Assembly: GCA_036850595.1 (NCBI GenBank)
Contig: CM072151.1
Coordinates: 21,429,307-21,493,306 of the forward strand
DNA: 64,000 nt
Direction: 5' to 3'
Source of the DNA: Rhyacichthys aspro
Lineage: Eukaryota; Chordata; Actinopteri; Gobiiformes; Rhyacichthyidae
Positions 13,501-25,500 of this stretch are shown here, in pieces (position 1 is the stretch's first letter; each line of letters begins with the position of its first letter). The translations under genes were made by a program, and so were the position numbers. Under the pieces are notes generated by a model that made no database searches, was not told the DNA's origin, and saw only the letters and a program-made list of their open reading frames with translations.

Positions 13501-16500
13501 AGGTATAATGTAATAAGCTTGAAGGCATAATGTAATACTTGAAAACTCAAACAAAGCAAGCATCTTAAATCAGCTGTTGTCTCTTTTGCAGTTTACATCT
13601 TATTAAACCAAAGCAGAACTCATGACATCAAAATCACCAAACTGTTATAGCAAGTTAATCTGGAAACAGTTTCTTCAGTTTTTGTAGAATACAACCATAC
13701 CTGCTGCCTCTTGCATAACAATACACCTGTGTTTTTATTATGTTATTTATAAATGGCTTCCATTTAAAAATTCACTCATGTATGTATTTGTGTAGATCAT
13801 GTATTGTGTAACATCATTATTTGCCTAATTCTGCGGACCCTGTGGAAACACTAGTGGTACCAAAATGTGCTGTACCAAGCTGCACCACACAGAAATGTGC
13901 TAATTTTATTTTTATTTTTTTCAGTCAGGGGAAATATGAAAAAAGAAAACCGAAATGACAAAGTGATGTCATTGCGGTTTAAATTGTTAAAGTTGCTTGC
14001 TTAAATATTTTAGCTCCTAGCCCTGACAAACTTATGTAAAAATGATCCCTGTATCTACACTTTCTTTGCTCCTAATTAAGGTGTCATTAATGAGTTGCAT
14101 TATTTACTCTGTCTAGGCTTCATTGATGAATCGCCATGTGAATTAACCCCCTGTCCCACAGCAAACCGCACTCAATTCTTAACCTGACTGCTCTTTCTGT
14201 CTGACGTCTTTGCTTTTGTTGCTGTGTCTATCTTTATAGATCGCACGGAAGCGTCACAAGGTGATCAATACGTTCAAGAGTCCGCTGGGACAGACCAGAC
14301 CTCCGCCCCCGCTCAAGCACATCACACTGATGCCTCTGTCACAGATACGAAGAGTCCTGGACCTGCAGGACACTGAAGGTAAGACAAACACTTACATACA
14401 GGGCTCTGGGCTTATGTGGCAGCATATATTAGTCTTGCATAGAAAGGTTGGGCTGGGGTTGTATGTACCAGTATGGATTTAGAGTGTTGTCTTTTCAGCT
14501 GGTTGTTCAGATTTTCATAGAGATGGTGTTTTGTGATTCAAAATAGAAATGGTCTCAGTGAAATATCCATCCATTTTCTTGCGCTGATACTCCCAAGGTC
14601 AGATAAGAGACAGCGTCCTCTTACAGCATTTCGCCCAGGGTCTTCTTCTAGAGATCAGTTGTGCTTGTGAATTGGACGTTCTCAGTCATCAAGAGAACCT
14701 TTTCGTGCTTGTTTCTTATCCAACATTCTCATTCAAGTCATTTCAGCTGGTTGTATCTGAAATGTTGTCCCTCTGGTCAAGCCCCACAGCTTATGATCAT
14801 AAAGAAAACCTTAGATATGTTGCCCACGCACAATTTTTTGTTCACTTGTCAACTTGACTCGTCACATTTCAACTCCTTCACCTTTTGCAGCAATTGATTG
14901 AATAGAGCAGGAACGCTACCCTTTTTTGACTGAGAAGCATGTTCAAAGGCTGCACATTGTTTATGATCTGCACCAACAACCTGACTGACTTAATTCCAGG
15001 ACTAAACCAAGCTCCTGCTATAGTTGTATCGAGTTGGACAGATCTTAGGAGAGGGCCCCACACCCCATACTCGCACCGATCACAGAGGCTGGGCAAACTC
15101 TACAACACCTATGTGAAGGTTTAGAGCCGCTCATGTGCTTCATGACCAGGTTTCTTCTGTTTTCGTGCAGCAATCTTCCTCCTGAATCTGAGGTTCATCT
15201 GTCATGTTCTCCTCTTCTTTCCCTGGCATTGAAATAATTAGAATTTGGTTACCTATAAATAAAATAAAATAATATGGGTTTAAACCTCTTAAAAGAAAAG
15301 ATAGTTGTATTATTAAGCAATATTATTTCATTGTTATTTCAAGCTTTCTGTGAGTAATACTTTTTTGTGTGTCTTCAGCATTGTAACGAGTTTATACCTA
15401 AAGTAGAGTAGCATTTTGCAGTGTTTAAAGTAATCTCAAATCTTGTGATATTTTTTGATGACCACACAAAGGCAAAAACAAGTAAGCTTTTTGTTTTTTC
15501 TTTGTCTGATTTGAGAGAACACAATGCTGAGATAAATGCTGTATCTGCTGCACAGGGAACAGACGTGATAAATGTTCTTTAACACACCACCAAAGTATAT
15601 TTGTCTCCCATGTTTTTTCCCTCACTACTTCTGTCCGCCTCTATCTTCCCATCTGTTTCCTTTTGTGCTTTTATCCAACATCCTCTTTGTAATAAGTCCA
15701 TCCCTTTATCATTTCTCTACCGTCTGTTCCCTGCCTCTTTTTTCACCAGGCTCTTTTTTTCCTTTTCTTTTTTTTTTTAAACATAGCCCTATTCTCACTC
15801 TGCCTCTGTCTGTGCTCTCCTCCTCAGAGTGTGTGAACGCCTTTGCTTTGGTGGTACGCCCTCCAACTGAACAGGAGAACTTGTTGTTCAGCTTCCAACT
15901 GGCCGGAGAGGAAACAGTTAAAAGTGCCTGGCTGCGAATGCTCTGCCGCCACGTCGCCAACACCATCTGCAAGGCTGATGCGGTGAGAAGACACACAGAA
16001 ACGAATGCGGGTAGTTTGACATCTTTGAATGGCAGGTGTTGGGGAAGCTCAGTAAGGCCTTTTACAGCAGCGAGGCTCTCTGGTTATGCTTCTGGAACTA
16101 AATTATAAACCAACTGAAGCCTATTACACAAGAAACATCTGAGTTAAACTAAACTTTATGTCACATTATAAGATTTATTTACATGACATTGTTTTTTAGA
16201 CCTGACAGATTGGATAAAAAAATGATGTAACGTGTGGTCTGCAGTCATCACCAAGTCATGTTGCAAGAACTGATAAGACATTCGTGAAGTATGTTTTTTT
16301 TGTAAAGTAATGTGATTTGCTCCGAACTCTCACAATGGTGCATTCTGAGCATGGCTTTAGTTTCTTTTACTCTAGAGATTGTAAAAGTTTAACTCAAGTG
16401 TTACTTACTTATTCTGTTGTATAAAATGTTTCCATTACCATTTCGTATGGATTTTAGCTTGGACTTTCCAGAGGGACTTGCATTAAAATGCTTATATTAT

Positions 16501-19500
16501 AGGAAAGCATTACCATAGCCCACACAGACATCTAATTATTTGTGTGCTTTTTGCTAAATCAGTTTGCTCCAGTGTGGATTTATTTTAAATAGATGTGCTC
16601 AGTGTGTCACGTAACAAAGACCTTTATATGTCTGTGGAGGTTTTCACTCATCCAGGACATCGTCACAGGAGCATAATGGCTTAAAGACCCTTGGATGAGG
16701 GACAAAATTTACCTTCAAACGTCCAGATTCCTTTTCTTAGAGACCTTTAAAGCAACAACGTTTTTTAATACCACCTAAGTTTCATTGTCTTTAAAAGGCA
16801 CTGAAGATTTATGATCAATATGTTGGTTATGTGTTATATTAATTGAAAACCATATCCACATTTTCTGTAGGATGGGGTCTTTTGTAGTTCAGAGTTTGTT
16901 TGTACTAGTGAATGTCTCTCCCTAGTGCAGCTTATTTGTCTTCTAAAAGCCCATTTATTGAGAACTTTTGGAGGCTGCCTTGTTAGTTGTGTTGGTAAGA
17001 GCAGGCAGCAGGGGGCGGTGTTGGCCTCCACTCAGCTCATGCCACAGCTGCATTCCTAATGCTGTTTTCAGTGGGTCAGCGCTGCAGTGTGAATACCAAC
17101 GAGACAGCCCTGCTTGTTAAAAAGCCCACTGCAGGGAGATGGGCAGAGAAATAAAGACTTCTCCACAGCGCTCTCCTGCAGATCCTCTGACAGCCTACAC
17201 AAGGCGTTTATCTGCAGCCATTACACCAACCTCACACTTGACTCATGTCATCATTATGATACAACAATACACCTAGCCCACGCTTCAATGTGGATCTCTT
17301 TTTTTTTTTTGGTCATTTTTTGTGTGGTTGGTTTTTTAAGTATTTCTAGACATGTTATAGAGACATTGTAATGGATTAAAACAAGGAAATATATTTTGCC
17401 TCAAGTATTTGTAGAAATTTGTGCAAAATGGATGTCTACTGTAAGTAAACAACCTTAAATGAGGAAATGATCATAGAAGATGTGCCCTGGCAGGTCATAG
17501 CCCCTTATAGCCCATACTATTTGTATATTATAATGTAATGATGTGTGCCAGCTCATCCACCAGCAGCAGATGCAGCGGACTCCCCTCACAAACACAGCCT
17601 ACATACTGTGTGAGCCATGTTTCGACAACAACTTAAACTAGCTGAAAAACCAGTGAAGACGCCCACTGTTTTTGCAATAAGTTAAAGCCTCTGTCTTGTT
17701 TGTGGGGGTCAATGGTTGTTTCTACAGCAGACACTCGATGGGAGACCTGTCTCTGTACTAAAAATATTGGATTGGGGCATCCTAAAAATAAAATCTGTTT
17801 TACTTTTTTAGACAGTGTACATTTATAATTGTTTTTTTTCCTCTTGCTGTCCAACCAAAAAAGCATAAACCGGTTTAGCTCATATGCCTTTTAGCCCTTT
17901 CTGTCTACATTGACCAGGTCTAGAATAATAAACTCACCACACAAAGTCTTCATTAAAAGACACAAAATGTGATATACAACACATTGATTAGGGAGCTGGA
18001 AACAGAAACTGTTTATGTTGGATTCAGTTTTGCTCCGATGTTAATTTAGACCAATTTTACATTAAATATGAATAAATCAAATTAATTTAATTTATTGCCC
18101 AGCTCTAGTATTTCCCTAATAAATATTATAGCTGCTGGTAGCCCATACTATTTGCTATATTATGTGTGTTTGACCAGGTGGGGGGGTTCTCTGGCAAACC
18201 AAATAGTATAGTTTTCCAGTCATAAACATGGCCTGGAATTGATCAAAATGTCCAAATGTTCTGACCCAGAATAATTTGTACTGTACTGGAGAAATTAAAT
18301 ATGTTTTAGCATTCATTCCTCCTTTTTGGTTTGAAATCCAACTGGCTTTAGATATTTAGTGCCACATCTCATGTGCCCCCTCACTAAACAAACAACACAA
18401 ACACTGTAAGTGACATTTTTTCACGCATTCATCACATTGGTCAATTCTTCCTGAGTATTGTAAAATCACATATCTGTAGGACAGCTCTACTTTAGTCAAT
18501 ACACTCTCAATAGTTTAGTCTTGTCATTAGTACAAGGTGACGACTAATGGTGGGCGATAAAGCCACCAAATTTACGATGTATTAAGTGTTGTTTTAGTGG
18601 CAGCATTATGCATACTTGACACAGCATGTTGTAAGATGCAAATATCCAATAAAAATAAACTTTGTTATAGATTTTAGTTAAATGTTAATATTTTTTTCTT
18701 CATTGTACTGTGGTGTTCTGTGTTATACACACACTGTGCATCTTCTAAAGAAATTAGACCATTGTGATAAGAGAAAAGCCAAGGTCGACCTATGGTGGTA
18801 TGAGTGCAGGTCAGGTGGACAGACTAGGGAGGTAATTGTGCTTCACAATATGACCAAAGTGGCCCTTGTATCAGTGTCTGTTACAAGTGAATGGTTTCCT
18901 ATTCCCTAATGTGGCACACTGAACCAATTTGATAGTGAAAAATGTATAAGAAGTACTTATACAAAAAATATAAAAACAAAAAAAGTGAATTTTAAACCTG
19001 TGAATGCTGTGCTGAATCGCAAATTTTAACTTGAAAATTATAGCAACCCTGTTCATAATTTTTACAACTGGTTTTTGCCATTTTTTAATGTTTTAATTAG
19101 GAGGACCTGATTCAGTGCACTGATCCAGACTCACTCCAAGTCAGCACCAAGGATATGGACAGCACTCTGAGCAAAGCCTCCAGAGCCATTAAAAAGACCT
19201 CCAAAAAGGTAACACCAGCATATTTAGTTCTCTAACCACTTAGTTGACTTTAACCTTGTAATATTGTACCAGCCACTTCTTGTACAGAAATTGCACTGGT
19301 TCATAAATAACCCCATGGGTGAGTTATATGGCTTAAATGTTATCACAGTATGTTTCCTTGTTCATTATAATTAGTACAGATGCACATGGCCATTGCTAGT
19401 ATTTGACACTTCACACTGGTCTATCTGGTAGGGGCTAATACATTATAATGTAATTATGTGTGCTACCTCATCCATCAGCAGCAAACGCAGCAGACTGGCA

Positions 19501-22500
19501 CTCCCCTCACAAATACAGTCAACATACAGTGTAACCTAGAGTCATCGATGTGGAAGTATTTCAGACGTAGACTGAGAACTATCCCTAATCCCTAATAAAT
19601 CTAATGTTTTTGTACCCAATTACGTCTATAATCCTGAATTAAATTAATGAAGAACAAATCATTTAAAATGGCAGCAATTAAAAGCTTAGGCTTTAATTGT
19701 TGGTCTATCCTGAGAATATTATTAGTAGCATGTGTAGATAGCTCACATGACCAGCATAAATTCTGAATAATGTATCTCATTATTGTGCTTGTATGTAGTG
19801 TTTGGAATAACTTCACTTAAATGTCTGTAATTGTATTGCTCTGTGTTGTATGTGGATATGACTGTCCTACACAATCTTTGGAACATGAAAACAATGGAAG
19901 TGACATTGTCTAACAGTTCGGGAACACATTTTGTATGAGTTATAAGCCTCCTATGGAACATTTCAGGTTTACAGCAAGGATCTTAAAACGGTCAAAGGTT
20001 AAACAGTCAAACAATGGCTACATTAACACTAACAAAAAAGGAAAGAGTTCGTCAAAACTTAGTTTAAGATGGTTTTGGTTGTAAGTAGCTGTGTGTAAGT
20101 TGATTGTGGAGTTTCTGTGTGTGTTTTAGGTGACGCGTGCGTTCTCCTTCACCAAGACTCCAAAGCGTGTCATCCAGAGGGCGTTCCTGGCCAACAATAC
20201 TCCTGATGGGAAAGGCCAGAGGCTGAGCTGTCAAAACCGCATTGGCAGCAGCTCCACACTGGCTGTAAGTGTTTGTTTATTTAAGTAGAGGGACAATAAG
20301 GACACATTTATAATCATGTTTCAGTGCCAAATTAGTCAGAAGCTACATTCACCCATTTTCTTCAAACATGATGAATTTATATAGGGATTCAAATCCATTG
20401 TGGCAGTATCAAGATATCCAGTTCTTTTTCACATGAACTGGAATAATGATATTGCATGTGTCAAGCATAAATGTTTGTAAGCAATCCTGGCCCTGCTCTG
20501 TTGGTCTTTTTAGTGGTCATTATTGAGGCACAATAAAAATCCAGGTTTATTCTTACTCTCAAAATTGTACCTCATGGAAACTAAGAAGCAAATGGACAGT
20601 GGGCCAATTTTACTGACACTTTGTTACGATGAATGTATCTGTAAACCATTTGAGTGTATTTTACCATATCCCTTTATTCACACACGACCGAACAAAAAGG
20701 TGAGCACTAAAAGGGAGGATGGGGTATGTGGCCAAGTTTGACTACAATATTTGCTAAAATCCTGTATATTTGTCCTTTAAATCACAAAATTTGCAACCAA
20801 AGTTCAGTTCACCCACCCAGTATTTCATCATATAGATTTAAATTCAACTGCTCTTACTATACCTAATATGAAATGTAGGTATTTCAAACTATTGCCATTG
20901 ACTATAGAGCATTTTTGTCTAGACAAAGCTGCACAAAAAAGGTGAGCAGCCCAAATAACCACCTAAGAACTGAAGATCATGTTTGATTAAAGGGTTGTAG
21001 TTTAAAATTGCACCAGCTCTAGGTGTTTTCAGCTGCTCTGGTTGTTTACCATTCTACTCATAACTGTGTCCAGGTAATGTATTTTGCATGTTTTTGCTCC
21101 ATGTTTGTTTCTTGTGTGCCAGATGTCTCGCTCTACCTCCACGTTCAGTCTGAGTGACTCTGCTAAAGGCAGCGCGGTGGTGCAGCGCTCTAACTCCCTG
21201 GACCACCCCCCCATCAGAGCCCGGGTGCCTGTGTGTGTGCGCACCCCCTGCAGCCCAGTCCCAAATCCCATCAAAAGCTCCGGTTTCGGTTTAGGCCCAG
21301 AGTCCAGCCAAAACCTCAGTCCCAGATACTACCCAAGGGCCACAATGTCCAACAACTGTTCCATGTCTATCCTTCATGCTCCGTTACCCACACAGCTCCT
21401 CCCCAGCCAGGAGTTTCTGTCCCCCACTGGCCCCATTTCCACTTCCACTCCAACTGCCAGAATCTCCACCCAGATCAACCCCAAACCAGTCCTGTCTAAA
21501 CCTGACAAATATCCATCCAGGCAGTTACCCTCAGTAGGCTTCAAGGTTGCCAATACTGCCAACGTCCGAGGCCCCACTTTTCCTGAGTCATGCCGGGAAG
21601 TCTCTATGAACCAGCGCACGTCTGTCCTAGCAAGTCCTCGCAAGGAGACCCTGCTGTAAAGCAGCACTAAGACCGGCCCGGGACTCTGATGTGAGCAAAC
21701 ATGTCTGCAGTTTTATCCTCTAAGGGTGCACCTCTGAAAGCTTTAAAGTCACATTAATCCCTCTGCTCTTTCTTGATGTTGGGCTTTTAACTTCTTCAAA
21801 CCAACTACTCTCAAATCAGCTCTTTAGAGGCTCAGAGTCTTGTTGTTAGTACTAATTGTAAACAGTTGGCCCTTCCAAATTGGAGAGCTCGCCAGACTGA
21901 GTGCAGTGAGCAAACCAACAGTGTAAAAAGGAACACACAAAATTTCTAATACCCCCTAAAACTGCATTTTACTGCAGTCACAACAGTGTCATTATTTGAC
22001 AACATTGCCAACAATCTATTTTGTGAGTATAGATATATTATTTCATTTTTGTTTGGTCGGAAACAGAATATCCTTCATTTTCTGAAGCCTCCTGTCCACA
22101 TTTTACAAGATCAGATGTCCTTTAGAATGCCACTCAAGATGCCATTCGAGGAGGTTGAAACGTAGCCTACAGCACACACTTTTCTAATCACACAGTGTGA
22201 CAGGCTTTCGATTTAAGTTTTAGTAAACACACAATGTAATAGGGGCTTTGTTTCTAGAGAGTTTAGACATAAACAATCTTAATCCCTCCATAATTTATTT
22301 CAAATTACCCGGAACTTACAAGATGATTGACACCATTTGCAAAACAGTTAAAAAGACTACAGGTGTCACATCCTACATGTGTGTCACCTTAGGGTGCCCA
22401 TTGATTAGACCCTCATAGTAAATAGTGTTTTTGTTTTTTTCTCAAATTCTGATTTATATATTATTTTTGATATTATATATCATTTTTTTAGGTAATTTTT

Positions 22501-25500
22501 ACATAAAAAATGCACTTTTTTGTTCATAAACTGTTGGTTTTCACCACGCAACTGGCCAGCTCTCAGGGGTCCCACTGACAATCATCTACTAATACATCAA
22601 CTACTTACATCTACCACTCATTGATTGCTCCACTTCCAATTTGTACAAACAGTTATTAAGGGTTGATTTGGAATAGAATTATCTCTGGGTTCTTAATTGT
22701 GGGTGCTGTTGGTGATGGCTGGACACTTGGTGTGGATTTAAATAAAACTATAAGGGAGTTGGGCTGTTGAAAATGGGAAATGAAGAGTTCATTTGGTATT
22801 CACTTTACACTTTAGGAATCTAAACACTCTCAAATGTACAGAATTCATTTGTTGTTTAAAAAAATGTATTATTATTAATTTTGGTGCAAAAACAAAAACT
22901 CTCGAACTAACTGTCAAGGCTTGGTTTTATTTTGATGCACTGCTTTTTATGTTTTGGGCTATTCTGCACACACACACACACACAGAGCTGAGTAAAATGA
23001 AAATGTTAATTTATTCACAGGTGCCAAGCTGACTCCTCGCCGCAGTCAGATGTTCTGTGGCAGGTTTATCTGCGCCACATCTGAACTGCCTCTGACGATG
23101 AGCGGCTGTGCACATTATGGCCCGCATTTACAGTCATTTAACCTGTTCTCTGCTGAATGATCCGTCAACACGAGACAGGGGCACTGAGGCTAACACTATT
23201 TAAATTTCATTATAAACCAGTCTAACAAGGATTATATTTTTGCCCCATTTTGAATTCAGTAAATGCAGCTACCAAAGGAGCTGAAGTTTGATACAATACA
23301 AAAAAATCAATACATAACTAATGCAGGTTAGCAGTGGTTAGCACTCTGTATCAGAGAAGGGTCTTATGTTAATCATAAGTGGCCTAACTCGGTTTGACTT
23401 CGAAGTGTTTTGCTTTTAGCAACTGTCCTCCATCCTTCCCCTTTCTCAATTTAAAATTAATTGAACGAATGATACACAGATTCGTTATCTGCATCTATAA
23501 AGCATATTTAAAGGTTAAGAATACATTGAATAAATGGATATTGTTTATTACATATAAAACCACCATTTTTGATTATAATATCCCAAACAGAACAATGTAA
23601 TTGGAGATTGGTATTGTGCCCATGTGAATATAGGACTTGTTTGACTACTGTAAGTGTGTTGTGCTTCCTGGGTCTTGGTGTCCACTTTTTAATAGACTGG
23701 CCTGTTGGTTATCTCTTGCATTGCTGCATTGTTGTGACCATGACCAGACATCAGTGTGTGGCAAAGGGACTGGTCACGGAGGGTCTTTAATGCATCTAGC
23801 CCTTGAGAAGTATTTGAGTGATTCCTCAGTTTTAGTGCCAGCTGTGAATGCGTCCACAAGTCATATTGCTCAAGGTCTAAGTCTTTTATGATAGGTCTCT
23901 TTGGAGTGTGTCCTGGCTTGTAATGAAAAGCTACCAACTTGAGAAGTTGACCTTTGGTGTTTAAAGAATAGTTGTATTCTAGTGTAGCTTAAAGATGTAA
24001 TAAAAAGGGACAGTTGTCAGAGTATCCTATGATATACAGTGAGAATAGAAATCAGAGCTGGCTTATCTGACTTTAATCTGGATAAGGAAAATAACAGCTT
24101 CATTCACATCTTTATACAAGGTCTTGGGGCTTTGTTCACACAACATTAAAACACACCTCAAAATGTGCTGTTAGATTTCATACTATTCTTCCTTTCTTTT
24201 CCACTGTGTTCTTGCAAAGGAGACACCTTTCTAAGCATACATCTGTCACAGACTGTTAATCACGTGGCGTCTCTTTAGGTTTGATCTACTGCTCGTGGCT
24301 GGTACAGAGCGGCTGCTACAGTGCAGTGATCAGCCTGTCTTTATCCTCTGCAATAAAACCACATCTGGGTAAAGTTTAGTGTGGAAAAAGTCCTAAATCA
24401 CTGTGTTAATTCGCTATAGCTCCATTGGACACTGTTTCTACTCCGTATAGAATAATTTAGAATCGGACTCCATGTATAGTTTTGTATCGGAAACACAAAA
24501 TACATTTCTTCACTATTCTAAAACTTAACAATCAGGATTTCTAAACATGAATTTGTCATCTTAACATTGTTTTAGTCATTTAGCCAAGCAACCATTTAAC
24601 TTTAACAGATTTATCTGCCTTTAGCTGCATAGTAGCAATATAGTGTCCAACGTAGTTGTTAATGTAGTCAAGACTGAAAGTGTCAAGCTTTTTGTCCATC
24701 AGCATTGCAAGTTTTTTGGGCATGGTAGTTTTGTGACACACCACTGTCTCACTCTGAACCGACTCCCGAGTATGTCCGGACATATTTAAAAACACAAACA
24801 TTTTCCTGGCATGTGCTGCAACCATTAAGGTCCGAAGAAAGCCTGGATACGATTCTCCCGACATCCTCCAGAAGCTTTAGAGATTAACCTGAGTCAAGAC
24901 CAAGACCAGTGTGTAGATCCCAGGGAACAGTTATACAATACCAACAATACAAGTCATGGAGAAATGGCATTTGGTGGTGGCAGAAATAGACTATTTTTTA
25001 TTTATTAAAAAAGAAAAAATGTTACCTTTTTTCTGATTACAAGAATGATGTTTGACACAAAACCAAAACATTTAAAAAGTAGTCTCAGAACTAAAATCAG
25101 TGTTGAGCATGAAAACAATACGAAATATTTGGCTTGAGAAAACTGAGCTTCTGTGAAAAAATTTCAAGTGTGTAGCTCCTCAGGCGTGCTGCTGCTGGCA
25201 GAGGTTGGCTGTCTCCATTAGCTGAGCACCAGTGTTTGTCTTGGAAGGCAGCGGTAACAGCCTTTTGTCTTTGTGTAATTAAAATGAGGCCAAGCGAATG
25301 GACTGACCTTTCGTCCTTGTCTTCAAACACAGTGCAGCTCACGTGACAATAGCGCTGCACACGCTGTAACACGGGCAGGCTGCTGGTGTGGAACGGAGTT
25401 AAATGGCTGATTGGAGGCATTCATGGTTCGGTTCCTAATTTGGGGTTTAATTTCTCAGGCTTACTTTGTGTCAAGTACTGTTCTACCCAAGGTAATCTTA

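Larger units (their letters stand above)
10370..14239 (+). other. ect2: ect2 intron between window exons 10 and 11
   Basis: Largest intron in the DH-PH part. It holds the palindromic Tc1 derivative (10539-11929) and one copy of a small dispersed repeat (12355-12519). The remainder is AT-rich and unremarkable. Confidence 0.7.
15983..19100 (+). other. ect2: ect2 intron between window exons 12 and 13
   Basis: Contains a GC-richer block with a CTCF-like motif (16970-17250), and one copy (17461-17615) plus a partial copy (18128-18170) of a local repeat that recurs at 19434-19530. No exon is recognised. Confidence 0.65.

Noticed and set aside
15572..16108. 178-codon + open frame
   Set aside because: It contains ect2 window exon 12 (15828-15982) but extends into both introns through the pyrimidine tract and past the donor. 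The exon borders are set by splice sites and similarity.
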